This document shows, piece after piece, positions 48,601-58,876 of a stretch of 64,000 bases of DNA (position 1 is the first letter of the stretch; every line of letters begins with the position of its first letter). Below the pieces are notes generated by a model. That model did no database searches. It had not been told where the DNA came from and saw only the letters and a list, made by a program, of their open reading frames with translations. Origin of the DNA: Parietaria judaica (lineage: Eukaryota; Streptophyta; Magnoliopsida; Rosales; Urticaceae). The stretch lies in assembly GCA_954871525.1 (NCBI GenBank), contig OX940865.1, positions 27,574,420 to 27,638,419 on the forward strand, in the 5' to 3' direction. The translations under genes were made by a program, and so were the position numbers.

Positions 48601-49504
48601 GATTCTTCGCCACCCAAATCGCGGCCCCGATCAGGCACGAGGCCAGACCTCTGGTGATGTAGTTCAGAGCTTTAATGGTGTCCTTCGACCGCTTCACTTC
48701 ACTTCCTCTGATGAGCAGGACCCAAGCTAAGAGGATCAGAGCGATCCAGATGAAGACCTGAACGCTCTTTCGCAAGCCGTAGACGAAGTAGAGAACCTTC
48801 TTTCTGAAGAGGAAGTTTCGCTCGATCGAGAAGATGAGGAGGTTGATGAACCACTCGGAGAATAGTCTCCCGCAGAAGATAACCAGAACCAGAACGCACC
48901 ATCTCCAGATTTGAAGCTGCCAAATCAATCTTCTATGGAGACTGTTCCATGTCAAGCTCGCTATCAGGACCCCGACGATCAGGACGAAGAGCACCCACTC
49001 GACGAGCATGAAGGGCCTGAGCTTCTTCGAGCTCTTGGTGATCTGGGTGAGCTTGAGATTCGCCGTTTTATAGACCTCCTCGTCGTCCTCTTCCTCTTCG
49101 CCGATCAACGGCGTCTTCGGAGTAACCGGAGCCGACTTCTGCGACTCCCTCGCCGGAGTCGACGAGCTCGAGCCCGGCTTCAGCTGCTCCTTCGCCTCGG
49201 CGGCGGCGTACGGCGGCGGCTCGACGAGCCTTGACTTGGGCTTGGAGAGCGTTGACCGGGGAAGCGAGGGGCGTTTCGTGACGGCCGTTCCGGTCGGGGG
49301 TTTGGCGAGGTTCGAGGTCTGGACTGTGAGCTCGAAGCTCGGGTCCTTGCTCAGCTTCTTCGACGAAGACCCAGCTTGGGAGATTCTCTGAGAGTGAAAA
49401 GGGTTCGTCGGAGACGCTCCGATAGCCTCGGGAGCTTCGTCTTCGGAGCTCGAGACCTGCAGAACGACGTCGTTTAATGCTTTCTTGTCGGCGGTGGCCG
49501 CCAT
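45688..49504 (-). CDS. MSL10: Mechanosensitive channel of small conductance-like, MSL10 type
   Basis: Five exons (48144-49504, 47934-48057, 47050-47343, 46504-46706, 45688-45961) join in frame to 751 residues, close to Arabidopsis MSL10. It is a plasma-membrane channel opened by membrane tension. A long acidic and serine-rich cytosolic N-terminus (1-160) is followed by helices near 166-186, 202-226, 245-265 and 285-303, a charged loop (KYIEEEDLLRFLKKEEVN), then helices near 523-542 and 546-578. The pore-lining helix and start of the MscS domain read GNTAKTVFEAIVFVF and MHPFDVGDRCVVDGVQ. The MscS beta domain follows (VVEEMNILTTVFLRYDNE, YPNSVLATKAISNFYRSP). Intron 3 starts GC (CAG then GCAAAT) and ends AG. 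The frame is intact; its 3' end was also copied to the F-box cluster. Confidence 0.93.
47344..47933 (-). repeat. Duplicated CCGG-rich blocks in MSL10 intron 2
   Basis: AAATCGGGAACCGGGATTTT with TTTTTCCCTCC (about 47,452) and AAATCGGGATCCCCGGGAATT with TTTTTCCTCC (about 47,678) are two copies, each followed by TTAGAAACTC and CCAGTATCTT. Related sequence, inverted, lies at 46,900-46,990 and 43,720-43,800. It may be a decayed GC-rich miniature transposon. Confidence 0.45.
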
Positions 49505-49660
49505 TGCTGACGGTGCTCCGGTCTGGGAAAGCTGGAAACTTTCCCAGACACGAGGCAGGAATTTTCTCGGGAAACAAACGGATTAGAGCATCAAGGAAGG
49601 AAGAGAGTAGATTCGGAAGATGATTTTGGTATCATTGAGAAATGAGCTTCCCGGGAAATT

Positions 49661-49672
49661 CATATTTAAATA
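49661..49672 (-). promoter_or_regulatory. Putative MSL10 TATA box
   Basis: On the gene strand TATTTAAATATG lies about 160 bp before the start codon, a suitable place for a TATA element with a leader of about 130 bp. The start of transcription is not known. Confidence 0.4.
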
Positions 49673-50356
49673 CCAGCAATGATTTTGTCACACACAGAGA
49701 TTTATTTATTTATTATTTTTTGTCTTTACGTCATTATATTATTCTTGAAAAATTATGTATTTGTTTGTTGCATTTTGACCGTGCATTTTTATTTGTGGTA
49801 ACGTTAAAAAAATGAATTTAATGTATTGATTTTATTGAATAGTTAATTGACGAAAATACTATTAGTATTAATTGACGAAAAAACACGAGTATTACTTTCA
49901 TAATTTGACATAAAGAGAGCGGAATTCAGAATAAAAAAAGTTTGTCGTTTATTTGTGTTTCTTTAAGCAACATACGTATTTGATAATTAGTTGCATAAGT
50001 CGTTATCTATTATATTGTATATTTTTAAAATTCTGTTCACTATTTCGATAGAATCTTAAACACTTGCTTTTTAAAATACAAATTTTAATATATGGATGAA
50101 ATTGTATACATAAAATAAAATAATAGTCATTGAAAGCTTTTTGTCAGTGAAAACTAAGTGTATGCTACAGAAATAAAATATTCAGTATTTATGCCGCAAA
50201 CGAGAGTCGTTGGAAATTGATGTTTGTAATGATAGAGATGGTTTGGAATTGGATGAGACGTGATTATTGCTATTAATGGATTGGTAAGTCAAGTGTGTGA
50301 ATGCAACGCCACGTTTATTGACGAAAATAGGTCTCCGGATTTGCATGCATCATATC
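49673..50356. other. AT-rich intergenic DNA
   Basis: There is no gene or defined repeat between the MSL10 promoter and the hAT-like element. Confidence 0.4.
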
Positions 50357-50364
50357 ATACTAGT

Positions 50365-50644
50365 TAGAGCTGCACATTATCAGTCGCCACCCCTCGTCGC
50401 GACTCGTCGCGGTGGTTGCCGGCGCGTCGCGACTCTCGCGACTCCGAGCTTCCGATCGCGACTCGTCGCGACTCCCCCCCTCTCTCTCTCTCTCCCGCTC
50501 TCTCTCTCTCTCCGTCTCACAGAACTCTCTCTCTCTCTCGCGACTCGCCGTGACCGCCCACGCCGCGACGCATCGCGACGTGTTTTCTCGCGGTTTTGGC
50601 GACCGAGTCACGACGAGCCGCGGCGTTCAATGTGTGCAGCTCTA
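50365..50644. mobile_element. hAT-type miniature element with TCGCGAC repeats
   Basis: A perfect 12-bp terminal inverted repeat TAGAGCTGCACA and a perfect 8-bp duplication ATACTAGT (50357-50364, 50645-50652) identify a hAT-family insertion of 280 bp. The inside is strikingly GC-rich for this region, with many copies of TCGCGAC or GTCGCGA and CT runs. Repeated short motifs near the ends are a known feature of hAT elements, where transposase binds. Open frames across it are low complexity and not genes. Confidence 0.88.
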
Positions 50645-50652
50645 ATACTAGT

Positions 50653-52624
50653 ACAAAGGTAGAAATAAACGTGTCATTAATTGTGGTCGATGAAGGGTAT
50701 AATAGGAATTTCCTTGTAAAGTTAAAAGAAGGTAGAATGGTCAAGGGTCAAGACAACTGGAATATGAATTGTCGTTGTATCGAAAAATCTATTTTAAAAA
50801 GTTGAATCTACTGAAAATACTGACCATATTCTATATATACTAATACTATACTATAGTGTGTGACAAATAAAAATATACTATAATATTCGAAGTTTTTACA
50901 TAAAGTTCAAAAGTATATTTGTTTCTCATATTTTATCCTCATGTAAACTTTTTTATATTTTATATTTACTTTCATAATATCATGAGTAGTACAAAATAAA
51001 ATAACGTCAAATAATTTGTATTTTATTTTACATATATATATTTGAAAGACCTATATGAGTTGAAAAGTAAGAAATTCAATTTATTTTTTATTAGATGGCC
51101 TAGAGATAATATTTTGGCTAAAGAATAGATTTCTTAATCATAGAATTGCCATTTAGGACCATTAGGAAGTTTTATTAATGAAAATAATTCATATTGAAGA
51201 GAAAAAGAAGAAAAAAAATACTGAATACAACTTCTAATTTGAGCTTATTCAGACGATAGTTTTGAATAATAAAAAGTCCTTCATTTTTGTCGTCATTTAT
51301 CAAAACACAAGTAGGGAATAAATAATCTTGCAACATGTTGGAATTTTAAATTTAAACAACTACTAGTAATTAATAACTATTTAAAATACCAAATCCACTT
51401 GTATATATGCAATTATTTATTATAATTTATTTGGATATTTGGAGTCGTTACGTTATGCATATAGAATATTATTGTATATTCAAACCTGACACAAAACCAA
51501 ATTATTTGATTAATTAACCAACCCCAATTTGCAACATTTTAAATTAATTGCATGTGCAAATTAGACTTTCATTATTAATTATAAGCATATATATAATATT
51601 AAAAATACAGACATTTTAGAACCAATAAGCAATACAAATGAACTAACATAATATATATACTAATATATAGAATATAGTTAGATAGATTCAAGCAACTTTG
51701 ATTTAATATTTTAATCTAATAATCTCATACGGGCGGTTTTTAAACTTGGTATTTAAATTTGTATAAAGAATAAGTGAATTTTAATCATATAAAAAAATAT
51801 CGTGAGTATAAGTTTGGATAATCATACGAAACATGAGCTGTTTTATTCTTATCGTCAACTAATACTACATTTAGCAACTTGAAATTAATAAATCCAATTG
51901 CACCTTATGATAACTGTCACCATTTTAATTAGAATAATCTTTGATTTAGAGATCCAAATTAATGACTCTTGGTCTTTATTTACTATAAAGTCATAAATTT
52001 CATTCTAAGTATATATTAATAATTCATCAAAACCAGTTGATACATAATACGACTTTGATGACAAATAAATAAGCATTTGGGTAACTTTTTCATATTAGAG
52101 CGTGATGCCGATGGCTCCAATTTTTATATATTTTTTTTAATCTGTTAATTTGTAAGTATAGAAGAAATGTAAGTCTTAATTATATATTAATATGTTACTC
52201 AACGTTAGGCTAATATCCGACAAAAAATTTAAAGGACCGATAATCATCGACTACTGATCTAGTTTTACAGTTAATTGACAAATAAGTTATAAGTTTTTAA
52301 TAACGACTAACTATTTATGCCGATTAATTTTTAAGTAAAATAATTGTATTTCAAATGTAAAATAATTGTAATTTTAAGTAAAAAAATATTCATTTTGTTA
52401 CATTGCTCAAACCCCACCAATACTATGCATTATATCCTTCCACAGATAATTTACCATTATATTATATATATTTATATATTGACATTTCTTGATAATTTTG
52501 TTGTGTTCACTCATTTTTCAACCGCTTAGGACATCATTAATTATCTCCGAATTTATTTATGATCGACCTAAACATTTATACATTCTCTCTCTTGCCGGAT
52601 AATTCAGTGCAAGTTTTCAAAGTA
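50653..52624. other. Long AT-rich stretch without recognised genes
   Basis: I find no protein-coding similarity, RNA gene or repeat with defined ends in these 2 kb. The composition is very AT-rich. Confidence 0.45.
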
Positions 52625-52632
52625 ATTTAAAC

Positions 52633-53929
52633 CAAGGATTTGAATGCCCTTTTTGCCGATAAATCGTTTGTCATTATCGACGGAGTAATCGTTTGCCGAT
52701 GGATTTATCGATGGAAAACCTATAAAATTTATCGTTTGCCGTTACCGAAACTTATCGAACTTATCGATGGATTAATCGCTTATCGATAGATTTATCGATG
52801 GAAAACTTATAAAATATTTTCATATATATTTTCATACATAAAATATTTTTTATAACATAAAATACTATATGTATATTTTCCTTAATAATTGAAAAACATC
52901 AAATTACAAAACAAATTATGTCAGAATCACAGTACCAGAATTATATACAATGTGCAAAATGAAGTTACATATGAAAAACCAAAGAAATAGCTCAATTTGA
53001 CCAATTTCAAAAAAAATATTTACTTTTCCCGCAATAAGGTTGCAATTCGGGAAAACGTTAAATTAGATATAATTATATCAACCTCACATTTTATAAGTTA
53101 TTAACAATGTTATAAAATGATTTTACATAAAAAAAAAAAAAGACTAACTAGCTTAACTTAACTAATTTCCAAAAATATGTACATTTGCCGCAATAAGGTC
53201 ATAATTCAGAAAGACATCAATTACAAAAATAATTATGTCAAACTAACAGTTTCTTAATTATATATAATGTTACAAAATGAAATTACACAAAAAAATTAAA
53301 ATATATCTCAAATTCACTATTTGTAGGAAAATTGGTATTTTTGTCGCAATTAGAAATAATTTGCATAAACCCTTAAATTTAACCCAAATCTGCAAAAAAA
53401 CAATAAAAATCACGCAAACCATCTTGATTCATCTATATTCCATCATATACTTTAAAAAAAATCAATTTCAACAACATTTGATTCAAAACGTAAAATGTAC
53501 AATTAAACTAATATGAAACTCAAAGTTTAACTTTCATTCAACCTAATAGCTTTCTAAGTAACTAATACAAATATAGAATAAAAATGTGAAAAATTGACAT
53601 GATTCATACATATACAACATTTAAACATCAAAACGCTAAAGATCTACTAAAAAAAACCCTAAAAATACATTTAAATTTTGAAATTAAAAGAAGTTGGAAC
53701 TTTTGCCGCAAAAAAAGAAAAATTTATACCAGGGTTGACTTATCGTTTTTGACCGAAAAGTAGCTTGCTTTTCGAGAAAATACACTTGATAAGTTTGAGA
53801 GATAAGTGACTTGCTTTTCGAATCGAAAAATCGCGATAAGTATAAAAAGACAACGATTAAAGGAGATAAGTTACCGAGAAGTGGTTTTCAGCGATAAATC
53901 GCTCGATTATCGCTAAAATCAAAAACTTG
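52633..53929. mobile_element. CAAGG-ended hAT-like element 1 of a tandem pair
   Basis: It begins CAAGGATTTGAATGCCC and ends AAAATCAAAAACTTG, imperfect inverted ends of the same family as 31,773-31,941. ATTTAAAC flanks it at 52625-52632 and 53930-53937. Subterminal parts are rich in ATCGATGG, GATAAATCG and TTATCG repeats at both ends, in opposite orientation. The middle is AT-rich with no convincing transposase. Confidence 0.72.
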
Positions 53930-53937
53930 ATTTAAAC

Positions 53938-54897
53938 CAAGGTGTCAAATTTCGAGAATTTCGGTCGAAAATCGTTTTGAAGAGAACACCGAAACGACAT
54001 TCCTACCCTTTCGCTGTCGTTTTACAATTTTTCGGGAAATTCCAAACGACTTTCGTTTTGCATGCCTCTTGTCGTTTTTACTCATAAAACTGGCGAAAAA
54101 TGACTGGAATTTTGAAAAAAATTAAACTATTGGTAGATTTCGACAAAAATACCAATTAAATTTTTAATACGGACGGACAGCGGCGGCGCGCGCGTGTGGT
54201 AGTACATTTGTGTGAGTCCTCCCCCATCCACAAAATCCTATGACCCTAAGGGCCCAAGCCCTTGTCCATAATATTTGGTATATAAACATCACCAAACTCT
54301 TATTATCTATCAATGTGGGACTTTTGTTATTCAACTAATATCACACATTCACACTTAACATACACTTCACCTAATAATTTAACTTAATATTATACACTTC
54401 AAATAATATTATACACTTAACATACATATACACTTAATATATAATATTATATTCTTCAACTAATAATAAATTTGTTAACATACATACACAATTTACATGC
54501 ATATTCACTTATTATAACACACTTAGCATATTCACTTCACATAATAATTTGACTTAATATTATACACTTCAACTAATAATGTGATTTTACATTATACATT
54601 TCACACCTACATATTTAAGTTACAAATGTGTTTTGTTGTATACAATTATGTCTTGTATTTATTAAATATGTAGTTTTGAACCTATATAAATATCATGCTT
54701 AAATACTCAAAAAAATTTACAGAATATCTGTCGGCATATCCATCGGCAAGCGGTATGCCCATTCGAAAAATGCGATAAATCCGGTAAACGACATGCCCTT
54801 TTTTTACCATTTGCCCATCGACATACCCATCGGCAAGCGATATATCCGTAAAACGAAAAATTCGAAACGAAAACGGCAAGCGGCATTTTAAACCTTG
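53938..54897. mobile_element. CAAGG-ended hAT-like element 2 of a tandem pair
   Basis: It begins CAAGGTGTCAAATTTCG and ends CGGCATTTTAAACCTTG, and is flanked by ATTTAAAC at 53930-53937 and 54898-54905. It shares the middle target copy with element 1. The right subterminal part (CCATCGGCAAGCG, repeated) matches the family; the left part (GTCGTTTT and CGAAACGAC repeats) differs. No transposase frame is seen. Confidence 0.7.
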
Positions 54898-54905
54898 ATT
54901 TAAAC

Positions 54906-55180
54906 ATCCAACCCATGCTATTTATATATATATATATATATAATCAATAATCGTTTGCTTGGATTAATAATACACATTTGTTTGGACTTAGAAAGTCTCA
55001 CATAAAAAAAATACAAATAAAACATTAACTTAGTATATAAATAGCAATTTATATGTCATTGTTCAACAAATTATCAAAGCATAAGACGAAATACGCATCG
55101 GCTAATCCATCAATCAAATCTGTGAAATTCTCATACGGAGCCTTAAAACTTATTACCTAATGAACATCCTCACGTACCTC
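54906..55180. other. Spacer with AT repeat, similar to 36,663-36,750
   Basis: An AT microsatellite lies near 54,925-54,942, followed by the block shared with the left side of the COG4 fragment (AATACACATTTGTTTGGA). Confidence 0.4.
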
Positions 55181-55275
55181 ACATACTCCTCCAGTCTCTG
55201 AATGGCCAGGCCAAGCGGCGAGTAGAGCCGGAGGAACTGCGGGATCGTCGAATAGTCATGCTCTTCATTGACAAA
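55181..55275 (-). pseudogene. Unidentified exon-like fragment
   Basis: The minus strand reads DYSTIPQFLRLYSPLGLA and then IQRLEEYVRYV without stops and with codon use unlike the surrounding AT-rich DNA. I do not recognise the family. It lies just downstream of the kinase-exon array and may belong to another captured gene. Confidence 0.3.
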
Positions 55276-55379
55276 CCGTTATATTAGGTTTTCTTTATAG
55301 CAAAATAAAAATGAGCTGACTCTTAATGATGTGTGAGATGGCACCTGCAAAATGGTGCAGCCCAAAAAAGTATTTGCTT

Positions 55380-56540
55380 GATCATACGTACTTTCTATGA
55401 TTGCACTCACATCGAAGTCAATTATCTTGACTTCTCCTCGTTGGTTGATAAGCAGGTTTGACGGTTATAAATCTCCGTGAATAATGTGTTTTTCATCATG
55501 AAGATACATCAGACGTTTGAGAACCTACATATTTGAGTATATACAAAAAGAATTTGCTTGACAGGTTTCTTTATAGCAAAATAAAAATGAGCTGACTCTA
55601 AATGATGTGTGGGATGACACCTGCAAAATGGTGCAGCCCAAAAAAGTATTTGTTTGACCAAACATACCTTCAATGATTGCACTCATGCCGAAGTCATTAT
55701 CTTGACTTCTCCTCGATGGTTGATAAGCAGCTTTGACGGTTTTAAATCTCTGTGAATAATATGTTTTCCATCATGAAGATACATCAGACGTTTGAGAACC
55801 TACAGAAATGAGTATATACAAAAAGAATTTGCTTGACAGGTTTTCTTTATAGCAAAATAAAAATGAGCTGACTCTAAATGATGTGTGGGATGGCACCTGC
55901 AAAATGGTGCAGCCCAAAAAAGTATTTGTTTGACCAAACATACCTTCAATGATTGCACTCATGCCGAAGTCATTATCTTGACTTCTCCTCGATGGTTGAT
56001 AAGCAGCTTTGACAGTTTTAAATCTCTGTGAATAATATGTTTTCCATCATGAAGATACATCAGACGTTTGAGAACCTACAGAAATGAGTATATACAAAAA
56101 GAATTTGCTTGACAGGTTTTCTTTATAGCAAAATAAAAATGAGCTGACTCTAAATGATGTGTGGGATGGCACCTGCAAAATGGTGCAGCCCAAAAAAGTA
56201 TTTGTTTGACCAAACATACCTTCAATGATTGCACTCATGCCGAAGTCATTATCTTGACTTCTCCTCGATGGTTGATAAGCAGGTTTGGCGGTTTTAAATC
56301 TCTGTGAATAATATGTTTTCCATCATGAAGATACATCAAACGTTTGAGAACCTACATAAATGAGTATATTCAAAAAGAATTTGCTTGACCGGACGTACTC
56401 TCCATGATCGCACTCATGCCGAAGTCAGTTATCTTCACTTCTCCTCGATGATTGATAAGCAAGTTTGACAGTTTTAAATCTCTATGAATAATGTGTTTTT
56501 CAATATGAAGATACATCAGACAGTTGAGAACCTACAAAAA
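55380..56540 (-). pseudogene. MAP kinase kinase exon fragment amplified in tandem (five copies)
   Basis: Each copy starts after a TGTAG acceptor and reads [32 protein letters not shown] and SAII: the catalytic loop (HRDLKPSN) and the DFG region of a plant group A MAP kinase kinase (MKK6 or MKK2-like). Copies lie at about 55,390-55,530, 55,665-55,805, 55,940-56,080, 56,215-56,355 and 56,395-56,535. The first four repeat with a 275-276 bp period and the last is 180 bp away. Only the 5'-most copy keeps KITDFG. Three others share a 1-base deletion that destroys DFG, and the distal one has HGDL-stop and DFD. No N-lobe is present, so no kinase can be made. Confidence 0.78.
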
Positions 56541-57190
56541 TGAGTATATACATAAAGAATATATGACATGCTCCGAGAGGTGCTTCAAGCCAAGAGCGTC
56601 GGCAATTTCCTTATGGACCTCACCCAAGTAGCTCTCTGCTCGGCTGACCTCCATTAGCAAGACCTTGTTGAACAACACTGAAGCGTCTTCGCCCGTGTAA
56701 ATCTCTCTTAGCATCGTGGTCTATCCTATACCAGTCATCATGAGAACGACAACGGGGTCCCTGCCGTCTACTTTCAGAGCTTCCATAACGTCTCTAATAG
56801 AGGAAACTCTCGACTCAAAGCTTTCCACTGGACGAATGTTCCTCGGAGGACTAGAGATGTATGATATCGTTGGGAATGTCCCTCTGTTGTGGAGATCCTC
56901 CACGCGAGCTGTCATCTTGGTTGTCTTGCTTCCCAAGGAATGGCACTCCTTTGGATACGGACACCAGTCGTAACAGTACCACGTCTTTGATTCATTGTGC
57001 TTCTCTAACATTGTCGCATTTTCTTGCAGAGAGATCGAAGATGTGAAAATATATTCTGAAAACAAAATAAAATATAGAAACGGGAAGTATTTTATTTCAT
57101 CACTGTTGGGATTTCTCCAACTTCCTCAGCTCTTTAACATCTTGTGCCTTTTGAATCAAGGAGATGAGTTTCCTTTATGTGAATAGGCAA
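56541..57190 (-). pseudogene. CC-NBS-LRR (NLR) resistance gene fragment with P-loop nonsense mutation
   Basis: Minus-strand coding resembles the coiled-coil to NB-ARC junction of At4g27190/RPS2-type plant NLRs. A coiled-coil remnant with stops (LISLIQKAQDVKELRKLEKS, about 57,115-57,170) is followed by WCPYPKECHSLGSK, FESRVSSIRDVMEALKVDG and a P-loop. The P-loop reads GIG, stop, TT: the codon of the invariant lysine is TAG (56,718-56,720). Coding then resumes in the same frame: MLREIYTGEDASVLFNKVL and VHKEIADALGLK. RNBS, GLPL, MHD and LRR parts are missing; the kinase-exon array follows directly. Confidence 0.8.
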
Positions 57191-57352
57191 TGATGCTCAA
57201 AGTGACGAAATGGCTAAAAGCCTAAAAGGCATTCGTTGGGATTTTCTTCTGATATGAAATATTTTCGTTTAGAATTATTTTTAAAGCCTAAACAACTATG
57301 ATATTTGTTTTAAAAGTAAATGACGAGTTTGTTCTTCCTCATTACTCTGGAT

Positions 57353-57722
57353 TAGTCCCAAAAATGTGGATCCGGATTAAAACCCGGATCCACTTTTTTT
57401 TTAAAAAAAGTCGGACCCGGAACTATCCGGGTCCGGAAAAAGTCGGACCCGGATAGGTCCGGTTCCGGGATTTAAAAAAAAAATTAAAAAAGAATTAAAA
57501 GCTATAATTTGGGCCGTCGATCTTGCGATCTGACGGCCCAGATTAAAGGACTACACATTAAATAAACGAATTAAATAAATAAATAAATATTTTCAAAAAC
57601 CCGGAACCGGATTTATCCGGGTCCGACCTTTTCCGGAGCCGGATAAATCCGGTACCGGGTTTTGGGCGGCAAATTTTTTTTGGTCCGGTCGGTAGTCATT
57701 TTGACTCACATTTTGGGGACTA
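57353..57722. mobile_element. hAT-type miniature element with CCGG-rich repeats
   Basis: The ends TAGTCCCAAAAATGTG and CACATTTTGGGGACTA are inverted repeats, and the 8-bp duplication CTCTGGAT is perfect (57345-57352, 57723-57730). Near both ends, GGACCCGGA, TCCGGGTCCG and GGTTCCGG motifs recur in both orientations. It is 370 bp long with no coding capacity. Confidence 0.87.
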
Positions 57723-57730
57723 CTCTGGAT

Positions 57731-58137
57731 CCATGATTCCCTAATAGGAGGGTCGTTTTATTTTTTAAAAAGAGAACTCTCATATAATCTCATCTCCGAA
57801 TATAGAACTTTATGAGAATTCTAAAAAATACGCATAAATAAATAAAAATTTAGTGTAATTACATAAATGAAATAGTGTGTGTATATATATTAATTTTATA
57901 ATTAATATATATGTTTGAAATTTATTTGCTTATTTTAGAATTTATCTTAATCTAAAAATCCTTACCTTTTAGAGTTTAATTAAGTATTTTTTTTATCTAT
58001 ATGGACATTGGGCACTCTATAATATGAAGCTATAATGTTTTTCTATTACTGCTTTTGGTTGAATTTTTTATTGTTTTATTTAGCAAATTTAGGACTTCGA
58101 TCAGTTTATTAATTTGTCAAAGTGTTATAATAGAAAT
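57731..58137. other. AT-rich spacer
   Basis: No gene or repeat with defined ends is recognised. Confidence 0.4.
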
Positions 58138-58871
58138 TGTTACGAGTATTTTTGCCTAGCCCAAAAATAAGACCCAAAATAATAAAAAGCCAAAAAGTAT
58201 GAGCGCCCTAGAAATGAGCGCGCTAGAAATTGGCGTACTTGAAATGAGCACCTTAGAAATGAGCGTCTTTGAAAGGAGCACCCTTGAAATGAGCTCCTTA
58301 GAAACGAACGCCCTTGAAATGAGCGCGTTAGAAATGGGCGCACTTGAAATGGGCTCCCTAAAAATGAGCGTCCTTGAAATGGGCGCCCTAGAAATGAGCA
58401 CCCTTTAAATGGGCTCCTTGGAAATGGGCGCGCTAAAATGAGCGCATTTATTTTTTTCACAACAATTACTTAATTATCCAGGGGCCTAATAAAATTATTT
58501 TTAATTGTTTAGAAGCTCGTGGACCCTTCTATATATAGAAGCTTCAAACTCTGAAAAAGGGATCCGATCCCCTTTGAACTCGGAACTATACACATTTCAC
58601 TCACGCTATTTAGAGCGATAAAAGCTCTCAAAATTCACATTGAACTACGTGATGACCTGATCCCGGAAAAATGGGTACGTAGGCAGTCTCGCTAGAAGTG
58701 ACGACGTCTGGCATCATATATTATCAAACTCCGTCTTTTTATGTTCTTAAGCATATCAACGAGGGCGGAGAATTAAGTTTCAAGTCCAATACGACCGCCA
58801 AGTAGACATTGGACCCGGCTCAAAATCAAGACTTGGACCGCTTTACTGTTGATTCATTTTTCGCATTAACA
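58138..58871 (+). mobile_element. Solo LTR, 734 bp, with internal minisatellite
   Basis: It begins TGTTACGAGT and ends CGCATTAACA, inverted TG...CA termini. Flanks GAAAT and GGAAT (58133-58137, 58872-58876) differ at one base, consistent with an old 5-bp duplication. A TATA box (CTATATATAGAAGC, about 58,529) and the block GGGTACGTAGGCAGTC (about 58,673), seen in LTRs of plant Ty3/gypsy Tat/Ogre-type elements, support an LTR reading + to the right. No internal region or second LTR is present. Confidence 0.65.
58199..58446 (+). repeat. 15-bp minisatellite encoding pentapeptide repeats
   Basis: About 16 diverged units of ATGAGCGCCCTTGAA lie head to tail. Read forward they give (M-S/G-A/T/S-L-E)n over 69 codons, with a different pentapeptide series in the reverse frames (RSFLG, GCSFQ). 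The unit being a multiple of three keeps frames open automatically, so coding is not implied. It lies in the U3 part of the LTR. Confidence 0.8.
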
Positions 58872-58876
58872 GGAAT

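Noticed and set aside
48074..48730. Long leucine-, proline- and arginine-rich frame on the plus strand (218 codons)
   Set aside because: It is antisense to MSL10 exon 1, whose minus-strand frame shows clear channel homology.
50297..50662. Several open frames of 75-120 codons in the GC-rich block
   Set aside because: They span a hAT miniature element with simple CT and TCGCGAC repeats; there is no protein family resemblance.
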